In this document: positions 1-13,900 of the stretch, piece after piece
How positions within the stretch are numbered: position 1 is the first letter of the stretch
How the letters are laid out: every line of letters begins with the position of its first letter
DNA from: Cryphonectria parasitica EP155
Taxonomy: Eukaryota > Ascomycota > Sordariomycetes > Diaporthales > Cryphonectriaceae
Direction of reading: 5' to 3'
Length of the DNA: 64,000 bases
NCBI RefSeq assembly: GCF_011745365.1
Contig: NW_024468912.1
Location: 2,542,001-2,606,000 of the forward strand
Notes under the pieces: generated by a model
The model's input: the letters and a program-made list of their open reading frames with translations, nothing else
Databases searched by the model: none
Told to the model about the DNA's origin: nothing
Position numbers and translations under genes: made by a program

Positions 1-249
1 AAGCTATAATTATCCGTTATAGCTGCAGAGACGCTGTCCTGGATGCTGGGCTCCTTGGCTGCAAACCAAGTCCCTGGTGGAAGGCTTGCAACCTACATCA
101 AACAGCTTTAAGTTCTGAAGAGTGCCTGGATAAAGCGCTGAGGGAGCAGCGACTGAGCAGCGTATATAGCGCGGGTATTGCACTCGGAAGACTTACGTCT
201 GGAATGTGATTAAAAAGAGATTTTTTTTTCACAGGCTTCGGGGACGAAG

Positions 250-785
250 CCAGAAGAGAAGGAGGGAGATGGTTGAGAAGCCTTGAGAGGCCTGAGGCAC
301 TGAGAGATCTTGAGAAGCTTTGAGAAGCCTGAGACTCTGAGAGGCTTTGAGAAGCCTGAGGCACTGAGAGACCTTGAGTGGCTTAGAAGCCTGAGGCACT
401 GAGAGATCTTGAGAAGCTTTGAGAGGCCTGAGGCACTGAGAGATCTTGAGAGGCTTTGAGAAACCTGAGGCACTGAGAGATCTTGAGAAGCCTTGAGAGG
501 CCTGAGGCACTGAGAGACCTTGAGTGGCTTAGAAGCCTGAAGCACTGAGAGATCTTGAGAAGCCTTGAGAGGCCTGAAGCACTGAGAGATCTTGAGAGGC
601 CTTGAGAAACCTGAGGCACTGAGAGACCTTGAGAAGCCTTGAGAGGCCTGAGGCACTGAGGGACCTTGAGAGGCCTTGAGAAGCCTGAGGCACTGGGAGA
701 TCTTGAGAGGCTTTGAGAAACCTGAAGCACTGAGGGATCTTGAGAAGCTTTGAGAAGCCTGAAGCACTGAGAGATCTTAAGAGCC
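250..785. repeat. 37-bp minisatellite
   Basis: Direct tandem repeat with a unit of about 37 bp of the form CACTGAGAGATCTTGAGAAG followed by CTTTGAGAGGCCTGAGG; some units are 35 bp. About 13-14 units are visible, differing by a few substitutions. The unit is not a multiple of three, so open frames appear in several minus-strand phases at once and switch phase; they are repeat artefacts and not a gene. The array ends shortly upstream of a purine-rich tract and an LTR, so it may belong to the non-coding internal part of an LTR element (inference). Confidence 0.9.
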
Positions 786-807
786 TGAAGCATTGAGAAG
801 GCGTAGG

Positions 808-918
808 AGCAGCTAGGAAGCAGCGAAAGCCTGGAAGCAGCGAAAGCCTGGAAGCAACGGAAGCCTGGGAGCAACGGAAGCCTGGGAGCAACGGAAGCCT
901 GGAAGCAACGAAAGCTTG
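808..918. repeat. 17-bp minisatellite
   Basis: A second tandem array with a 17-bp unit (GAAGCCTGGGAGCAACG and variants with AAAGCCTGGAAGCAGC), about six to seven units, directly following the 37-bp array. It is GC-rich compared with the AT-rich DNA beyond 1.2 kb and shows no RIP-like decay. Confidence 0.85.
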
Positions 919-948
919 GAAGCCTCAAAGGCCTTGAGGACAAGGCCT

Positions 949-965
949 GATAAGGGGGGACAATC
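949..965 (+). other. Putative polypurine tract of an LTR element
   Basis: The purine run AAGGGGGGA immediately precedes the TGTCAGG start of the LTR at 966. This is the position of a plus-strand priming site in Ty3/Gypsy-type retrotransposons. It implies that the sequence to the left (minisatellites, window start) is the 3' internal part of an element and that the LTR is its 3' copy. No gag or pol reading frame is visible in the window to confirm this. Confidence 0.5.
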
Positions 966-1169
966 TGTCAGGGCCGATTGTGCCAGCAAGGATCAGAGCC
1001 AGCTGAATTACGGATGACTAAGCAATATGCGGCTATAAAGCGGCTTTCTAGCCACGTCAGCACTGCTGAGCAGAACTTAGCTCCTTAGGCCTCAATGTTA
1101 TTCTGGTTGTATACCCCTGAAAGAGAGAAAGACCTCGCCACATTGCCTTTGCAACCTTTCCACCTGACA
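966..1169 (+). mobile_element. 204-bp LTR (Gypsy-like, 3' or solo)
   Basis: The segment begins TGTCAGG and ends CCTGACA, a perfect 7-bp terminal inverted repeat with the canonical TG...CA ends. A TATA-like CTATAAAG lies near 1033-1040, as expected for an LTR promoter. The five bases on the left (CAATC) and right (AACTG) do not match, so this is not a solo LTR with an intact target-site duplication. It fits a 3' LTR preceded by internal sequence, or a recombined copy. GC content is normal, unlike the repeats that follow, so this copy appears younger or RIP-free. Confidence 0.65.
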
Positions 1170-1189
1170 AACTGCTTCTTCTTCTCAAG

Positions 1190-1740
1190 CTTATATTTAT
1201 TAATATAGATTAATTTATTAGTAATTCGGAATACTAAGGAGAAAAGTTTTAATTAACAAAGAAAAATATTTAGAAGGAAATACTAATAAGAAGAAACAAG
1301 TATGCAATTCGCATTGCAGGAATAATTCTGCTTGATACATTGCAAATAATTCTTTATCTTATTTATTATCTTATACAATACTCCTTCTTCCAAATACAAA
1401 GAATACAGCATCATTTCATATTTGTTAGATTTAATATAACTGAAATATTCCTAATGAGCAAAGCTCTTCTTAGAAAGAATAGAAAAAGAAGATTTACTAA
1501 TACAAGAATTTAAGGTTCTGTTTAATATCTTGATTAGGAAAATATAATTATGCATGCAGAGAACTTACTGAATACTTACAGAAGATCATTGAAAATAATA
1601 ACTAATAGGAGGGAGATGATATTATAATTCATCTAATATGCAGATCACGAAAACAGATCATAAGCAAACAAGAACTAGATATCATAACTTAACATCAGAT
1701 AACCTACAAGAATTATATAACCCAGGATTAGAGTTACAAG
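1190..1740. other. AT-rich stretch without genes
   Basis: About 550 bp of very AT-rich DNA with many TA dinucleotides and stop codons in all frames. No motif, repeat or protein remnant could be recognised. The composition matches RIP-degraded DNA. Confidence 0.6.
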
Positions 1741-1769
1741 CTAATCAATCAGAAGAGCTTACTTATGCT

Positions 1770-1860
1770 TACTAAGCCTCAGTGAGCACTACTGAGCAGC
1801 AGTAAGCTTTAGTAAGCACTACTGAGCAACAGTAAGCCTCAGTAAGCATCAGCGAGCTAT
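1770..1860. repeat. Short AGTAAGC/ACTGAGC tandem repeats
   Basis: Imperfect tandem repeats of about 30 bp built from CAGTAAGC and ACTACTGAGCA blocks precede the inverted repeat that starts near 1860. They resemble the short direct repeats seen in the neighbouring LTR-like copies. Confidence 0.6.
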
Positions 1861-2328
1861 ACTGAAGAGCTGGATATATAATCACACATTCATTACCATT
1901 AGACAGATCATTATATATAGCTCTTCAGTTATCAATCTAAGTATCAGATTACTCTCTACTCTAATAGCCCCAAAGGCAGTGAATACTTGCATCGCTTACT
2001 GAGACTTGTACGGTTCCGTATTCAGGAACTTGGCACTTTGATACTGCTCTTGTTAGCATAAACCCCCTTTGTATACTTTGGGATCTTCGGATTGCTGCAG
2101 TGCTCATTACATTTATGCTAACAAGAGCAGTATCAAAATATCAAGTTCTTAAATACGAAACTATACAAGTTCTAAGAAGTAATGCAAGTATTCACTATCT
2201 TTAAAGCTATCAGAGTAAGAAAGTAATCTGATATTTAGATTAACAACTGAAGAGCTATATATCAAATCTATTTAAGGGTAAGGAATGTGTAGTTATATAT
2301 TCAGCTCTTTAGTATGGATATGTTGGAT
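1858..2328. repeat. Large inverted repeat (~210-bp arms) with RIP signature
   Basis: The left arm (about 1858-2069) and right arm (about 2117-2328) are reverse complements over roughly 210 bp around a loop of about 47 bp. Pairing is clear at TATGCTAACAAGAGCAGTATC, at the AGTATTCACT block and at the CTGAAGAGCTATATAT block. Most mismatches are transitions, with the right arm carrying A or T where the left arm has G or C: for example CCTGAATACGG against CTTAAATACGA, and CCTTTGGGGC against TCTTTAAAGC. That asymmetry is the footprint of repeat-induced point mutation. The same unit recurs in single copy near 3580-3740 and 3998-4170. Confidence 0.8.
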
Positions 2329-2399
2329 AGCAGCATATTTAAGTTATCCTGTTAGCTCTGAATAGCATATATTCAGAGCTATTCTTTCTGATTGATTGT

Positions 2400-4420
2400 G
2401 CTTATAACCCTATCCCTGGGTTATGTAATCAATGCTTTGTCAGAATGTTGGATTCTTAATACCTGGTCCTTGTTGCTCGTGACCTGTTTCGTAACCTGCA
2501 TGTTGAATGAGTCATAACATGCAGTATCTAAAGATCCTAGTATATATAAGAGATTTATACTAATAAGAGCAGTATTAAAGTAATAATTACTAGAATACAG
2601 AATAAGTATTATAATTTGTACAAGTACTATTTATTTGCTTTTAAAGCTATTCAAGTATATAATAGTTAAATACTTAGATTAATAATTGAAAAGCTATATT
2701 CTGATAATCTATTTAATAGTAATGAATATATCCTTATATATTCAGCTCTTCAGTATAGCTTATCTCGGATTACTAGCAATCTAAGTAATCCAGGCTTATT
2801 GGATCATCTAATGATCCAATGATTCATCCCTATTGTAGTTCTTATTCTGAATTATATAATCACTATTAGTTATTCAACATTGAGTTGTAACATCTGGCTC
2901 CTTGTTTAGCAAGCCCGTTCTGCAACCTGTATGTTGAATGGATTATAACACTCTTATTGCTGATAAAGATATAGTGTTGTGATGGCCAGGGTGGTAGTTC
3001 GTGAGACATGGAGTACAGTGAGTCAAGAGTTCTTATACATATAAAGGATATTACTCACTTTTCAAATTCTTTAGCTATAAAAAAACAATCAAGCATTCTT
3101 TTCTCTTCTTTTCAATTTTGAACTCTCTGAACAGGTCTAAGACAGATTTTTCACCCTGTTCTTGTGCTCGTATGGCCTTAGTTTGCTGTCCTCATCTGTA
3201 CAGGCACGCTTGGGTTGCACGAGCTCTTGCCCATTGCTTCGGCAGCTGTTCGTTCCTTTCTTTCGAGGGCAACAGCGCCTTAGTTCTGATTCAATAGTAG
3301 AACTAAGTATTATACTGAATCTGTTTTTACTGAGCAGCAATAATTCTCTGCTGCTGCAGCTGCTGTTGCTTGAGCTGTTTAATATATTTCTAAAGCTGAA
3401 GAAACTGCTGAACCAGCTCATTTTGATAGATAAGCATATTATATAAGAACAAAGAGAGAATTGCAGAAGCTATCATATTTTCGTATTATTCAAATAGATA
3501 ATACTAAACTATTCCTGAATAAGAGTTATTAAAATATAATAAATATACTGCAATATCCGAAAATCTTGAAATATATAAAGAGTTTATACTAATAAGAGCG
3601 ATATTAAAGTAATATTTATTAAATATGAAAATATAATAAGTGATTCATACAAGTACTGATTATTCGCTTTTAGAGCTATTTAAATATATAGCAAATAAAT
3701 ACTTAGATTAATAATTAAAGAGCTATATTCTGATGATTTATTTAATAGTAATGAATATATTCTTATATATTTAGCTCTTCAATATAGCTCGCTTGGATAG
3801 CCTAGCTATCCCAGCTATTCATAGTATGAGGCTCGCTTGAATAGCTTAGCTATCCCAGCTATTCTATCTCCTTTATAACCTTAACCCTAGATTATGTAAT
3901 CCTGTCTGTTGTTCAATGCTGAGTTGTGACACCTGGTCCTTTGTTGGCGGGGCCTGTCCTGTGACCTGCATGTTGGATGAGTTATAACAATATAGCTTTT
4001 CAGTCATCAATCTAAGTATTCATTTATTATATACTTGAATAGCTCCAAAGGCGGATGAAAGCATTTATATGGATTATTTGTTTATATTTCCGTATTTAGT
4101 TGGTTACTACTTTGATACTGCTCTTGTTAGCATAAATCCTTTGTGTACTTTAGGATCTTCGGATACTGCAGTGCATCATCACATAGTAGCTATCCTAATG
4201 ATTCATGGTATAAGGCTCGTTTGGATCAGTAGCTATTCTAACGATTCTTGGTATGAGGCTCGTTTGGATCGGTGGCTATCCCAACGATCCTTCCTTCTTT
4301 ATAACTCTAACTCTTGCTTATGTAATCCTGGTTAGCTGTCCGGTGTTGGGCTGCAGTACCTGGCTTCCTTGTTGGCGGAGCTTGTTCCGTAACCTGCATG
4401 TTGGATGGGTTATAACACTT
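2400..4420 (-). mobile_element. Cluster of degenerate LTR-like copies (TGTTATAAC family)
   Basis: Four diverged copies of one terminal sequence end at about 2519, 2950, 3989 and 4417 on the plus strand. On the minus strand each starts TGTTATAAC(C/T)CATCCAACATGC, followed by a conserved CAGGT-AC-GA-CA-GC block and a TTACATAA block about 90 bp in. The TG start and recurrence suggest LTR ends or another short repeated element. Copies 3 and 4 abut: the copy beginning at 4417 runs to about 3990, where the next begins. Short ~45-bp direct repeats (GGTATGAGGCTCG...) lie at 3790-3880 and 4200-4300. No coding potential is left. Classification as LTR is inferred; the inverted internal blocks would also fit a foldback element. 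Confidence 0.6.
3130..3450. other. GC-richer unassigned insert within the AT-rich island
   Basis: A short stretch (3140-3300) has a more balanced base composition than its surroundings and is open in one frame on each strand (94 codons each). Neither translation resembles a family I know, and both run into low-complexity Leu/Ser/Asn sequence. It is probably a fragment of an older gene or transposon; no gene is called. Confidence 0.3.
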
Positions 4421-4429
4421 GCATGCTAA

Positions 4430-4820
4430 TTAACTATGCTTCTATTACTTTAAAAGACACCTCTGAAGCTTCATAGGATTATTTGCTGGTGAATGCAAGA
4501 CTGCTCTTATCTAGGAGTAGAATTAGAGAGCATGAACTTGCTAATAGTAGTCTTAGTAGCTGCGATCATTGGTTTCAGTATCATGAAGGCATATCAGATA
4601 TCGAATTTTCCAGTACATTGCTTCAATATCAGAAGGCAGCTTGGTGATAATGTATTATGAGCGGTAGTGGAAGATGCCACTGTACTATATAGATTAAAAG
4701 ATCAGCCAATATTCGAAATCTGCTCAAATTTTCCTTCCAACCGTACATATAGCTTATGCCTGGACCACGAGTCATAACATAATGCCTCGAGTTTGTTCAT
4801 AAATGTGAAGCAGTTCTGTT
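4430..4820. other. Degenerate sequence downstream of NLR pseudogene
   Basis: This AT-rich stretch shows no frame of useful length. On the minus strand it directly follows the NACHT remnant, so it may be the decayed C-terminal part of that gene, but no repeat motif (ankyrin, WD or TPR) could be recognised. Confidence 0.35.
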
Positions 4821-6475
4821 TCAAAGACTCGAGGACCATGTGGATCTACAAGAAAGTCTGGTCAGCTCTGGCTTATAGCAGAAAGCTCTTTGCTTCTTCA
4901 CAGCAGCAAATTGTGAGTGTGATTTCTTCTGCTTCTTTCTGGATGAAGATCGGGAGATCTTCGTAGCCAGCCAGACTAGCTCTGGTTGATGGGAAGGAAG
5001 TTGATGCTCGTGGAATTCGTCAGCGCCCAGCGTCAGGCGACCCAACGCTGTCAATAGGAACTTTATGTGTCTGCTGCTCCCTGTAGCAGGACTGGAGGTG
5101 TTGAACAATCCCCGAATCGACCGCAGTAAGGTATAGTAAAGAGAGCTGTTGCACTTGTCCAGGGCATTGACAATAATGTGAATGGTATCCGACTCCACGT
5201 CCTCAGCAATGATCTTGGAGACACTCCAGACTGCAGAGCAAGAGTGAAAAGAGTTCGAGCCTTAGATCTCGAATACTCTTCGTATATGTCAGATCATGGC
5301 GCGATGGTGGTGGACAAACTGGGAGATGAGGCCTATGAGAATGGCTTTGGCGTCTTCTGACGTGACTTGATCGTTGCAAATGTATATGAAGATATTCCAG
5401 TATGTTTTCCCCAAGGTGCGGCCGCTGAAGAGTAAAGCATCGTCTTGCTCCAGCCTGGGTGACCTGTTAGCTAGAGAAGAGTATTTTCAGTAATTCAAAA
5501 CCATGAAACAGACTAGGGATGAGTCGATATCCGTTGAAAAGTCACTTGGCAGGCTGTGGAAGTCTTTTTATATATAGTCGGCTACAGCCTTGTAAACCTT
5601 AGTCCTGCTCAGCACATTGCAGATATCTTGGTGATTCGCGCACAGGCATATACTATCTTCGTGGATAATGCCCACTATTGCATATATTGACCCACGATCT
5701 GAATACAGGTCAGATATAATCAAGGTTCTCACATCGATTTGCAGCTACTAAGACAGAGAGGGGGTCGTGTTAGCTCGGTTTCATAAGGAGACAGACATCA
5801 TATCTCCAAGTCTATTTCAAGACGAGAATGCTGGCTCATGCAGTACATTGAAGCCGCAGTGTAAATGATCTTGGAGATCAGTTCTGATGATCCCAGGCTG
5901 TATTCCGGCCGAGACCTTGTTCGAACAGATCACGCTTGTTCTTGCCGTCCCCCTGGTTCGCAACTTCGCCCCCTTCGTGAGAGATTCCCACGAATGTTAT
6001 GCCAGTGCTGGATCTCACCGCAGAGCCATATTCCTTATTGTCCAGATGGACAAGAACCAAGCCCTGTTCGGGGTTCGGAGCGTGCCTGGAGAAGCCAATT
6101 CAACAAGACATCATTACCTGCTTGCAAATGATACCACTGAGGCCCTGGCGGATAGAATCAATGGAGCCACGCCCTTATTGTAAAAGTCAGGGAAGCTAAC
6201 AAAGAGGCAGAGTCAAGATCCCCCTCACAATACTGTTCCTGTGCCGTCACGAATGTCCCTTGAAGAATTTTGAAGCCCTCGTGAGAGCTTGATGGCGGAG
6301 AACGATGAAGTTAAACTCATATTGGAGGGATACCCATAGGTGTAGACTCGACAGCCAGGGATAAAGCTTGGGAGACTATCTCTAATTAACCCAGGCTGTC
6401 CCGTTCGGGGACGCCCAAGTCGTATAGGCATCTCTGCTCAGACCACGCACCGCCAGTGGTATTGTCGCGGCCTGA
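4821..6475 (-). pseudogene. Hydrolase-NACHT NLR-like gene, inactivated
   Basis: Fragments in the order of a fungal NOD-like receptor are readable on the minus strand. First comes a SERAC1-like alpha/beta-hydrolase: VRGLSRDAYTTW near 6450 (VHGLGG-type start), then RDSLPSFIPGCRVYTYGYP (6300-6400), QGLSG at 6132-6146 where the nucleophile elbow HSLGG should be, and GITFVGISHEGG at 5968-6000 for the usual GIIFLGTPHxG. Next comes a NACHT domain: FSGRTLGKT (P-loop, ~5404-5430), a Walker B HIIVNALDKC (~5151-5186, usually DALDEC) and IKFLLT. Frames shift between the hydrolase pieces. In the NACHT part, stops TGA (5289-5291) and TAA (5262-5264) lie in the same frame as both flanking motifs and fit CGA and CAA changed by C-to-T. 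Intact relatives act in non-self recognition and cell death; this copy cannot. Confidence 0.72.
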
Positions 6476-6479
6476 TTGA

Positions 6480-7500
6480 TCACCGCGACATTTGTCCTTT
6501 AAGTCCGTTCAGCATTGTTTGGACTGAAAGGCAAGTTCGAAAGACTTTGCCCGGGTTGTGAGCTGATCGTAATCCTGGTCATCTAGTAACAAGTGCTTCC
6601 TTCCGAAGAAGTAATGAGATGAGGATGCAAGCAGATACCTCGCAACAAGATCTAACCTTTCGTAAGAAGTGCATATTCGTGCGACTCCCACCCTATTCCA
6701 GAGGATCACCAGTTGTTCTGTTGTTGTCCGAAGCTTTAAACATCTTGGACTTGTTCCTCTATGTCGTAAACCAAGTTAATGTTAATACGCACAAAATGAT
6801 ATGAACTACTATTAATGCTTGACAACAAACGTCAGAAAACACGAGCTGCAGAGCTAGGACGCCATCTTACTGGTGGGTTTTTTTTTTGAATTAATTAATA
6901 AATAAAGACCCTTCCGTTCTTGGTTATTCCGCCTTTCTACATGTTCTAGCTCTGGACTAGGAATGGAGGAGAATACTTAACATGTTGAACCTGTGTGCCA
7001 CGAAAGCTTGCAACAGGAAGAGGCTTGCATTCTCTGGAGCTCAGCTTGGTTGCGTGGTACGCCGCTCAAAAAATATTCCTCGCTTTGCCTCATCTGCGCA
7101 GACAAGCACCATTTTGCCACCGAGATGGAAAAGAAGCATGCGAGTTTAGCCAAACCCATATGATCTTGGAAGGCGTGGGAGACGATAAGACTGGGCGTTG
7201 GGTATTGATGCTAGAAAAAACAACAACTCCAAAAGAACAAAGCCTCACGGTCATTCTACAGAGGTTGGCGCACGAGGTCATGGCAGCAAGTATGTCATCA
7301 GAGAACCGCCTCCTCAAGCGTGGGAGGTATCAATTATGTTATCCACGTGAACACCGTTTGCCCGTATGGTACAGAGAACCCAAAGCAGAAACCGAATCCC
7401 AGAATTCATCACATCGCAGGCACAACCCAAAGCATTCCTGGTGCCGAGCCTTTCCCCGCCACTCCGCCGCGCGAGAACAGAAAACAATCGTGACGTGACA
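6480..7500. other. Intergenic, unassigned
   Basis: Transition from the repeat island to euchromatin, about 1 kb. Frames of 66 codons on the minus strand (6509-6709) and 167 codons on the plus strand (6995-7498) exist but lack recognisable motifs, and the latter runs up to the 3' end of histone H4. A T10 run followed by AATTAATTAATAAATAAA lies at 6879-6908. No gene is called. Confidence 0.5.
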
Positions 7501-7515
7501 TGAGTCGTAGGGTGT

Positions 7516-10028
<2,513 letters not shown>

Positions 10029-10934
10029 GCTGCCTAATGGGTGGTGCCTTTTCTGATTGCGCGGGTTTGGGACGGTTTACGATGATTTTTTCAGCAATGC
10101 TCGGTTGACGATGGTCATATCCACACGGGAAGGGTCTACATTGGCGTTCACGATGCGTTGCTTTCTGGTTGGGTTGTACATTAGATTCTGCAGCTAATGG
10201 GATGCTGCCCCGAACTGAACAAGGGAACTTTATGATCACAACCCCTCCGCTACTTGGCTCTTCCGCATGACGTGCTGTCTCTAAATGCTGTGCACTTCCT
10301 GCGCATCCAGCTTTGTAGTAGTTCCTGTGACGCGTGTTGAGTGGCGTTACTGACGGGATTTGTTGACGCGTTGCGGAATGTTACAGGCCAGCGTAAACAT
10401 GACCACCGGCCTTCTGAAGTCATGGCACGCTCGTCCCTCCTGAGTATTCTCTGCCCGCTCCAAAGTTGCTGGGGCTCATTTCTCTAGGCTACAAGATCTC
10501 TTTGTCCTCATCGTCAACATCTTCGTTCTTCACCCACAACCACCCGCAATCTCTAAGTACTTATTATAGCTACACGCTACACGCTACCATCATGGTCCAC
10601 GTTGTGCTTTATGGCCGACAAACGCGTGGCTGGCAGTTGTGTCCGCGGCAATCCAATGGATGTTGGGGAAAAAGGGGGGGGGGGGTTTACGGTTGGTTCT
10701 CGGCGCGAGCTGGCTGCTTTGATAGTTTGGCACTTTCTACGCTGCACGCGAGTTCAAGGGCAGAAGAAATGAGGAGATCAAAGTGGTGCGGCTGAAATTC
10801 AGCACCAGAAAGACTTTTCTATCCCAATGAAGATACTAATGAATTTGACCTATGATGGCTGACCAAATATCCTCTCGCCAAACGCCACTTGAAAAGAGGA
10901 ACGACTGCAAAAGCAGGGATTCTCCCTCGTCAGC
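10029..10934. other. Intergenic, H3 and RPA190 3' ends
   Basis: A 906-bp spacer between convergent genes (H3 plus strand, RNA polymerase I subunit minus strand). It contains a run of 12 G at 10674-10685 and no credible gene; both 3' UTRs must lie here. Short frames on either strand show no family resemblance. Confidence 0.6.
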
Positions 10935-13900
10935 CTACTGCTCCATCTCGTCGTCTGCCCGCATGGGATCGTAGTGACTCATCGGTGCCTGCGTGAAAAT
11001 GTCAAATGCCCCCGTCCCAACCTTGCCCAGCCTTCCCATGACCAGACGGCTGCTCGGCGTGCTGAGATCGTCCCAGTCACCGTCCAGCAGTGCGTCCTTG
11101 AGGAAAGCCAGCGTGGTCTCGAAACTCATCTTCGTAAAGGGGCTCACGTTGCCACGCAGCCCCATCCGGTTGAACGGCGAGAACCCTCCGCTCCTTGTCA
11201 TATGGTCGCCGATCAGGTTCAGGTGTCGGTTGTCAACGCTGATGCCGTGCGATCCGAAGACGTTGCTCAACTCCTGAATGATACTGTTTCGGGCAGCTTC
11301 CACGCCGTATACTGCCAGAACAGCCGCGATATCGTTGGTCGAGATCTTGTTCGGGTTGATGTACTCGCCAAACCGCTGCATAGCCTGGAGATTAGCCCCC
11401 GCCGTGTGGACTACCGAGACCTCGACGTCCTCCCCGGTCCGCGCGTCTGTCATCTTCTCCTTCGCCACAAAGGTGCACTGCCCGATGCCCTGAATTTGCT
11501 GGATGAGTGTCTTGCGAACGGCATCCTCAACCAGGTTTAGCATCAAGATCTTCGGGATGTTGACGTCAAACTCTAGCTCGAACTCGCACCAGCTCCCGCT
11601 GAGCTCGCTGCAACGGAACTTGGTGACCTGCGGGTGCTTGCTTTTCACGCGTTGCTCACGCCCAAGGCTCTCTGCACCGCCAGCATCCTGTGATGTCTTG
11701 CTTTCATCCTCGCTGTCATGGCCACTGGGAGGTGGGCTCCCTTCGAATCCCTCATCCTCTTCTATATCGCCCTGAGTGGCCTCCTGCTCTAGACGACGTT
11801 GGATGGCATCATCGTCATCGTCATTGGGGCCATACGACGCGGCTTCGTTGCGGTTGGCCCGTTGCTTTGCATTTGTCGCGTCATCGTCCCCGTCGTCGTC
11901 GTCATCATCCTCGTCATCCCCGCCACTACGACCGCCCCCTTCACGATTTGGATCGGCCATTTCGATGGTTCCAGCCTTGACTCCAACTTCTGGCGTCGCC
12001 GCAGTGGCATTGTTGCTCTTTTTCTTGATCTCCTTTTTGATCATGGCTTGGAGCTGGCTTAAGAACTTCTTCTCGACTGTGTCGAGCACATCAGATATCT
12101 TGATGTTGTACGTCTCTTCATACTCGGACGCGGGGAAGAAGCGTAAGCGAATGAGAAAGATCTTGGCCAGAGGATAGCCGATGCCCTTCCCGACTCGTTC
12201 GCTGACGGTTGCGTTGTCCGTGACATGCGAGAGGGGAAGGACACTGATAGCCTTCGCAAACCTCTCGCCATCTGCCTCCGAAAGCTCTTCGTTCAGCACT
12301 AGCGTCATGGAGGGAGTCGAAATGTCCGCACTGGCCGTCATCAGAATTTCGCGCAATCGAGGAATACCAAGTGTCACGTTCTTTGCCGAGTGTCCAGCCA
12401 GATGAAAGGTGTTCAATGTCATCTGGGTGGACGGCTCGCCCACCGACTGTCCGGCAACGATACCAACCGCCTCGCCGGGCTCGACAAGAGACCTTAGATA
12501 TTTGGCTGCGAATATTTTCTCCGCTTGTTTCCGAGGGAGCGCAGTGACTCCTGGTCCTTGGTATTTATCACCCTTCTCCTTCTTGTCCCTGACAAGACCG
12601 TCCTTATTCATCTTGATATAGTCGGACATGGCGTCGTAGAACTTTTCTGAGGTGGCAAACGCATGCCTCGCGGGGTTGACCACGCAGTTGACTGGTTCAT
12701 CCGTGTTGGCGATATTGGCCTTTGACTTCTTGACGGCAAGCTTGTTCCTCTTGAAGAAGTCATCTTTATGGTCAAACAGTCCGAGGGCATTCGCCTCGGC
12801 GTAGTGTGTCTGCTCCATCTGAGACTCGAAATTGCGAAGAACGAAACCAAAGTTCGTGAGATATTTCTGTTTTGCGATGTCAAGGCCATCCTCACCGTAG
12901 AGAAATTGGACCAACGTGCCGTCGGAATCGCGGACAGAGCTGTCATACCCGACTGAGAGGCCCTCCATACCCTTGATGAGACATCTCTGGAGGTATCCAG
13001 ATCGGGATGTCTTGACAGCCGTGTCAATCAGGCCTTCACGTCCGGCCATGTGATGGAAATAGTACTCCTGCGGCCGGATACCTGTCAAAAATCGATTGAC
13101 GATGTAGCCACCTGCTCGGACGTTGGAGTCAAATGGACGGAAACTTGGCAGTGATTTACCGCTGACCATTACGGGCACACGGCGACCTTCCAGAACCTGT
13201 TGGCCGAGGTTGCACGAGATGAGATTGGCGTTAACCTGACTGCCTTTGGCACCAGAAGTGGTCATAGACTGCATCTGGTTCTTCGGAAATTGTTTTTCGA
13301 GCCCATTGGGTAGGCATGCCTCCGTAACCGCCGAGGAGATCAGACTATTGCCTTGGTTCATGAGTACGTCGAGCCCCTCCTGCTTGCTGTCATCCCTCAA
13401 AACTTCCTCAAGCCGGGCAAGTAATTCGGGGTCAGACGCCCCAGGCTGCTGCTTCTCTAGCGACACGTACTTGGCGGCGATGCGAAGGCCAATGTCGGAC
13501 GCGGCGGCCAGCTTCTTCTTCCTGTTCTCCTCGCCTTCTTGCGTCAACCGCAGGTCATCCATCCCGCATGTGAACGCCCTCATGTTGAGGTAGCGCGTCA
13601 GCAGACGGCCCATGCTGCTGAGGAGCCTGCCAGCCACGGCTGGCCCATAAACTTCATGTACGGAATGGATGAAGCCACCAGAGCTGGGCCCAAGCTGAGA
13701 TTTATCGAGGATGCCTGAGATAAAAACTCCATCATGGAATAAGACAGCAGCCTCATCTGAGCCCTGGCCCCAGCGTGCGGCTGGGATCTGTGTCTTTCCA
13801 CTCATCCACAGATTACCGTAATTCGGTGGCTTGATGTTCTTGAGGATAGTCGTGATGACCTGTTTCCCCGTCCATCTGGCCACGGGTTTGAGAATTGCTG

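Noticed and set aside
98..943. Overlapping minus-strand Ser/Leu-rich open frames (up to 186 codons)
   Set aside because: They are translations of the 37-bp tandem repeat in several phases at once. The unit length is not a multiple of three, and no start context or motif is present.
6995..7498. 167-codon plus-strand frame
   Set aside because: No recognisable motif, erratic composition, and it overlaps the expected 3' UTR of histone H4.
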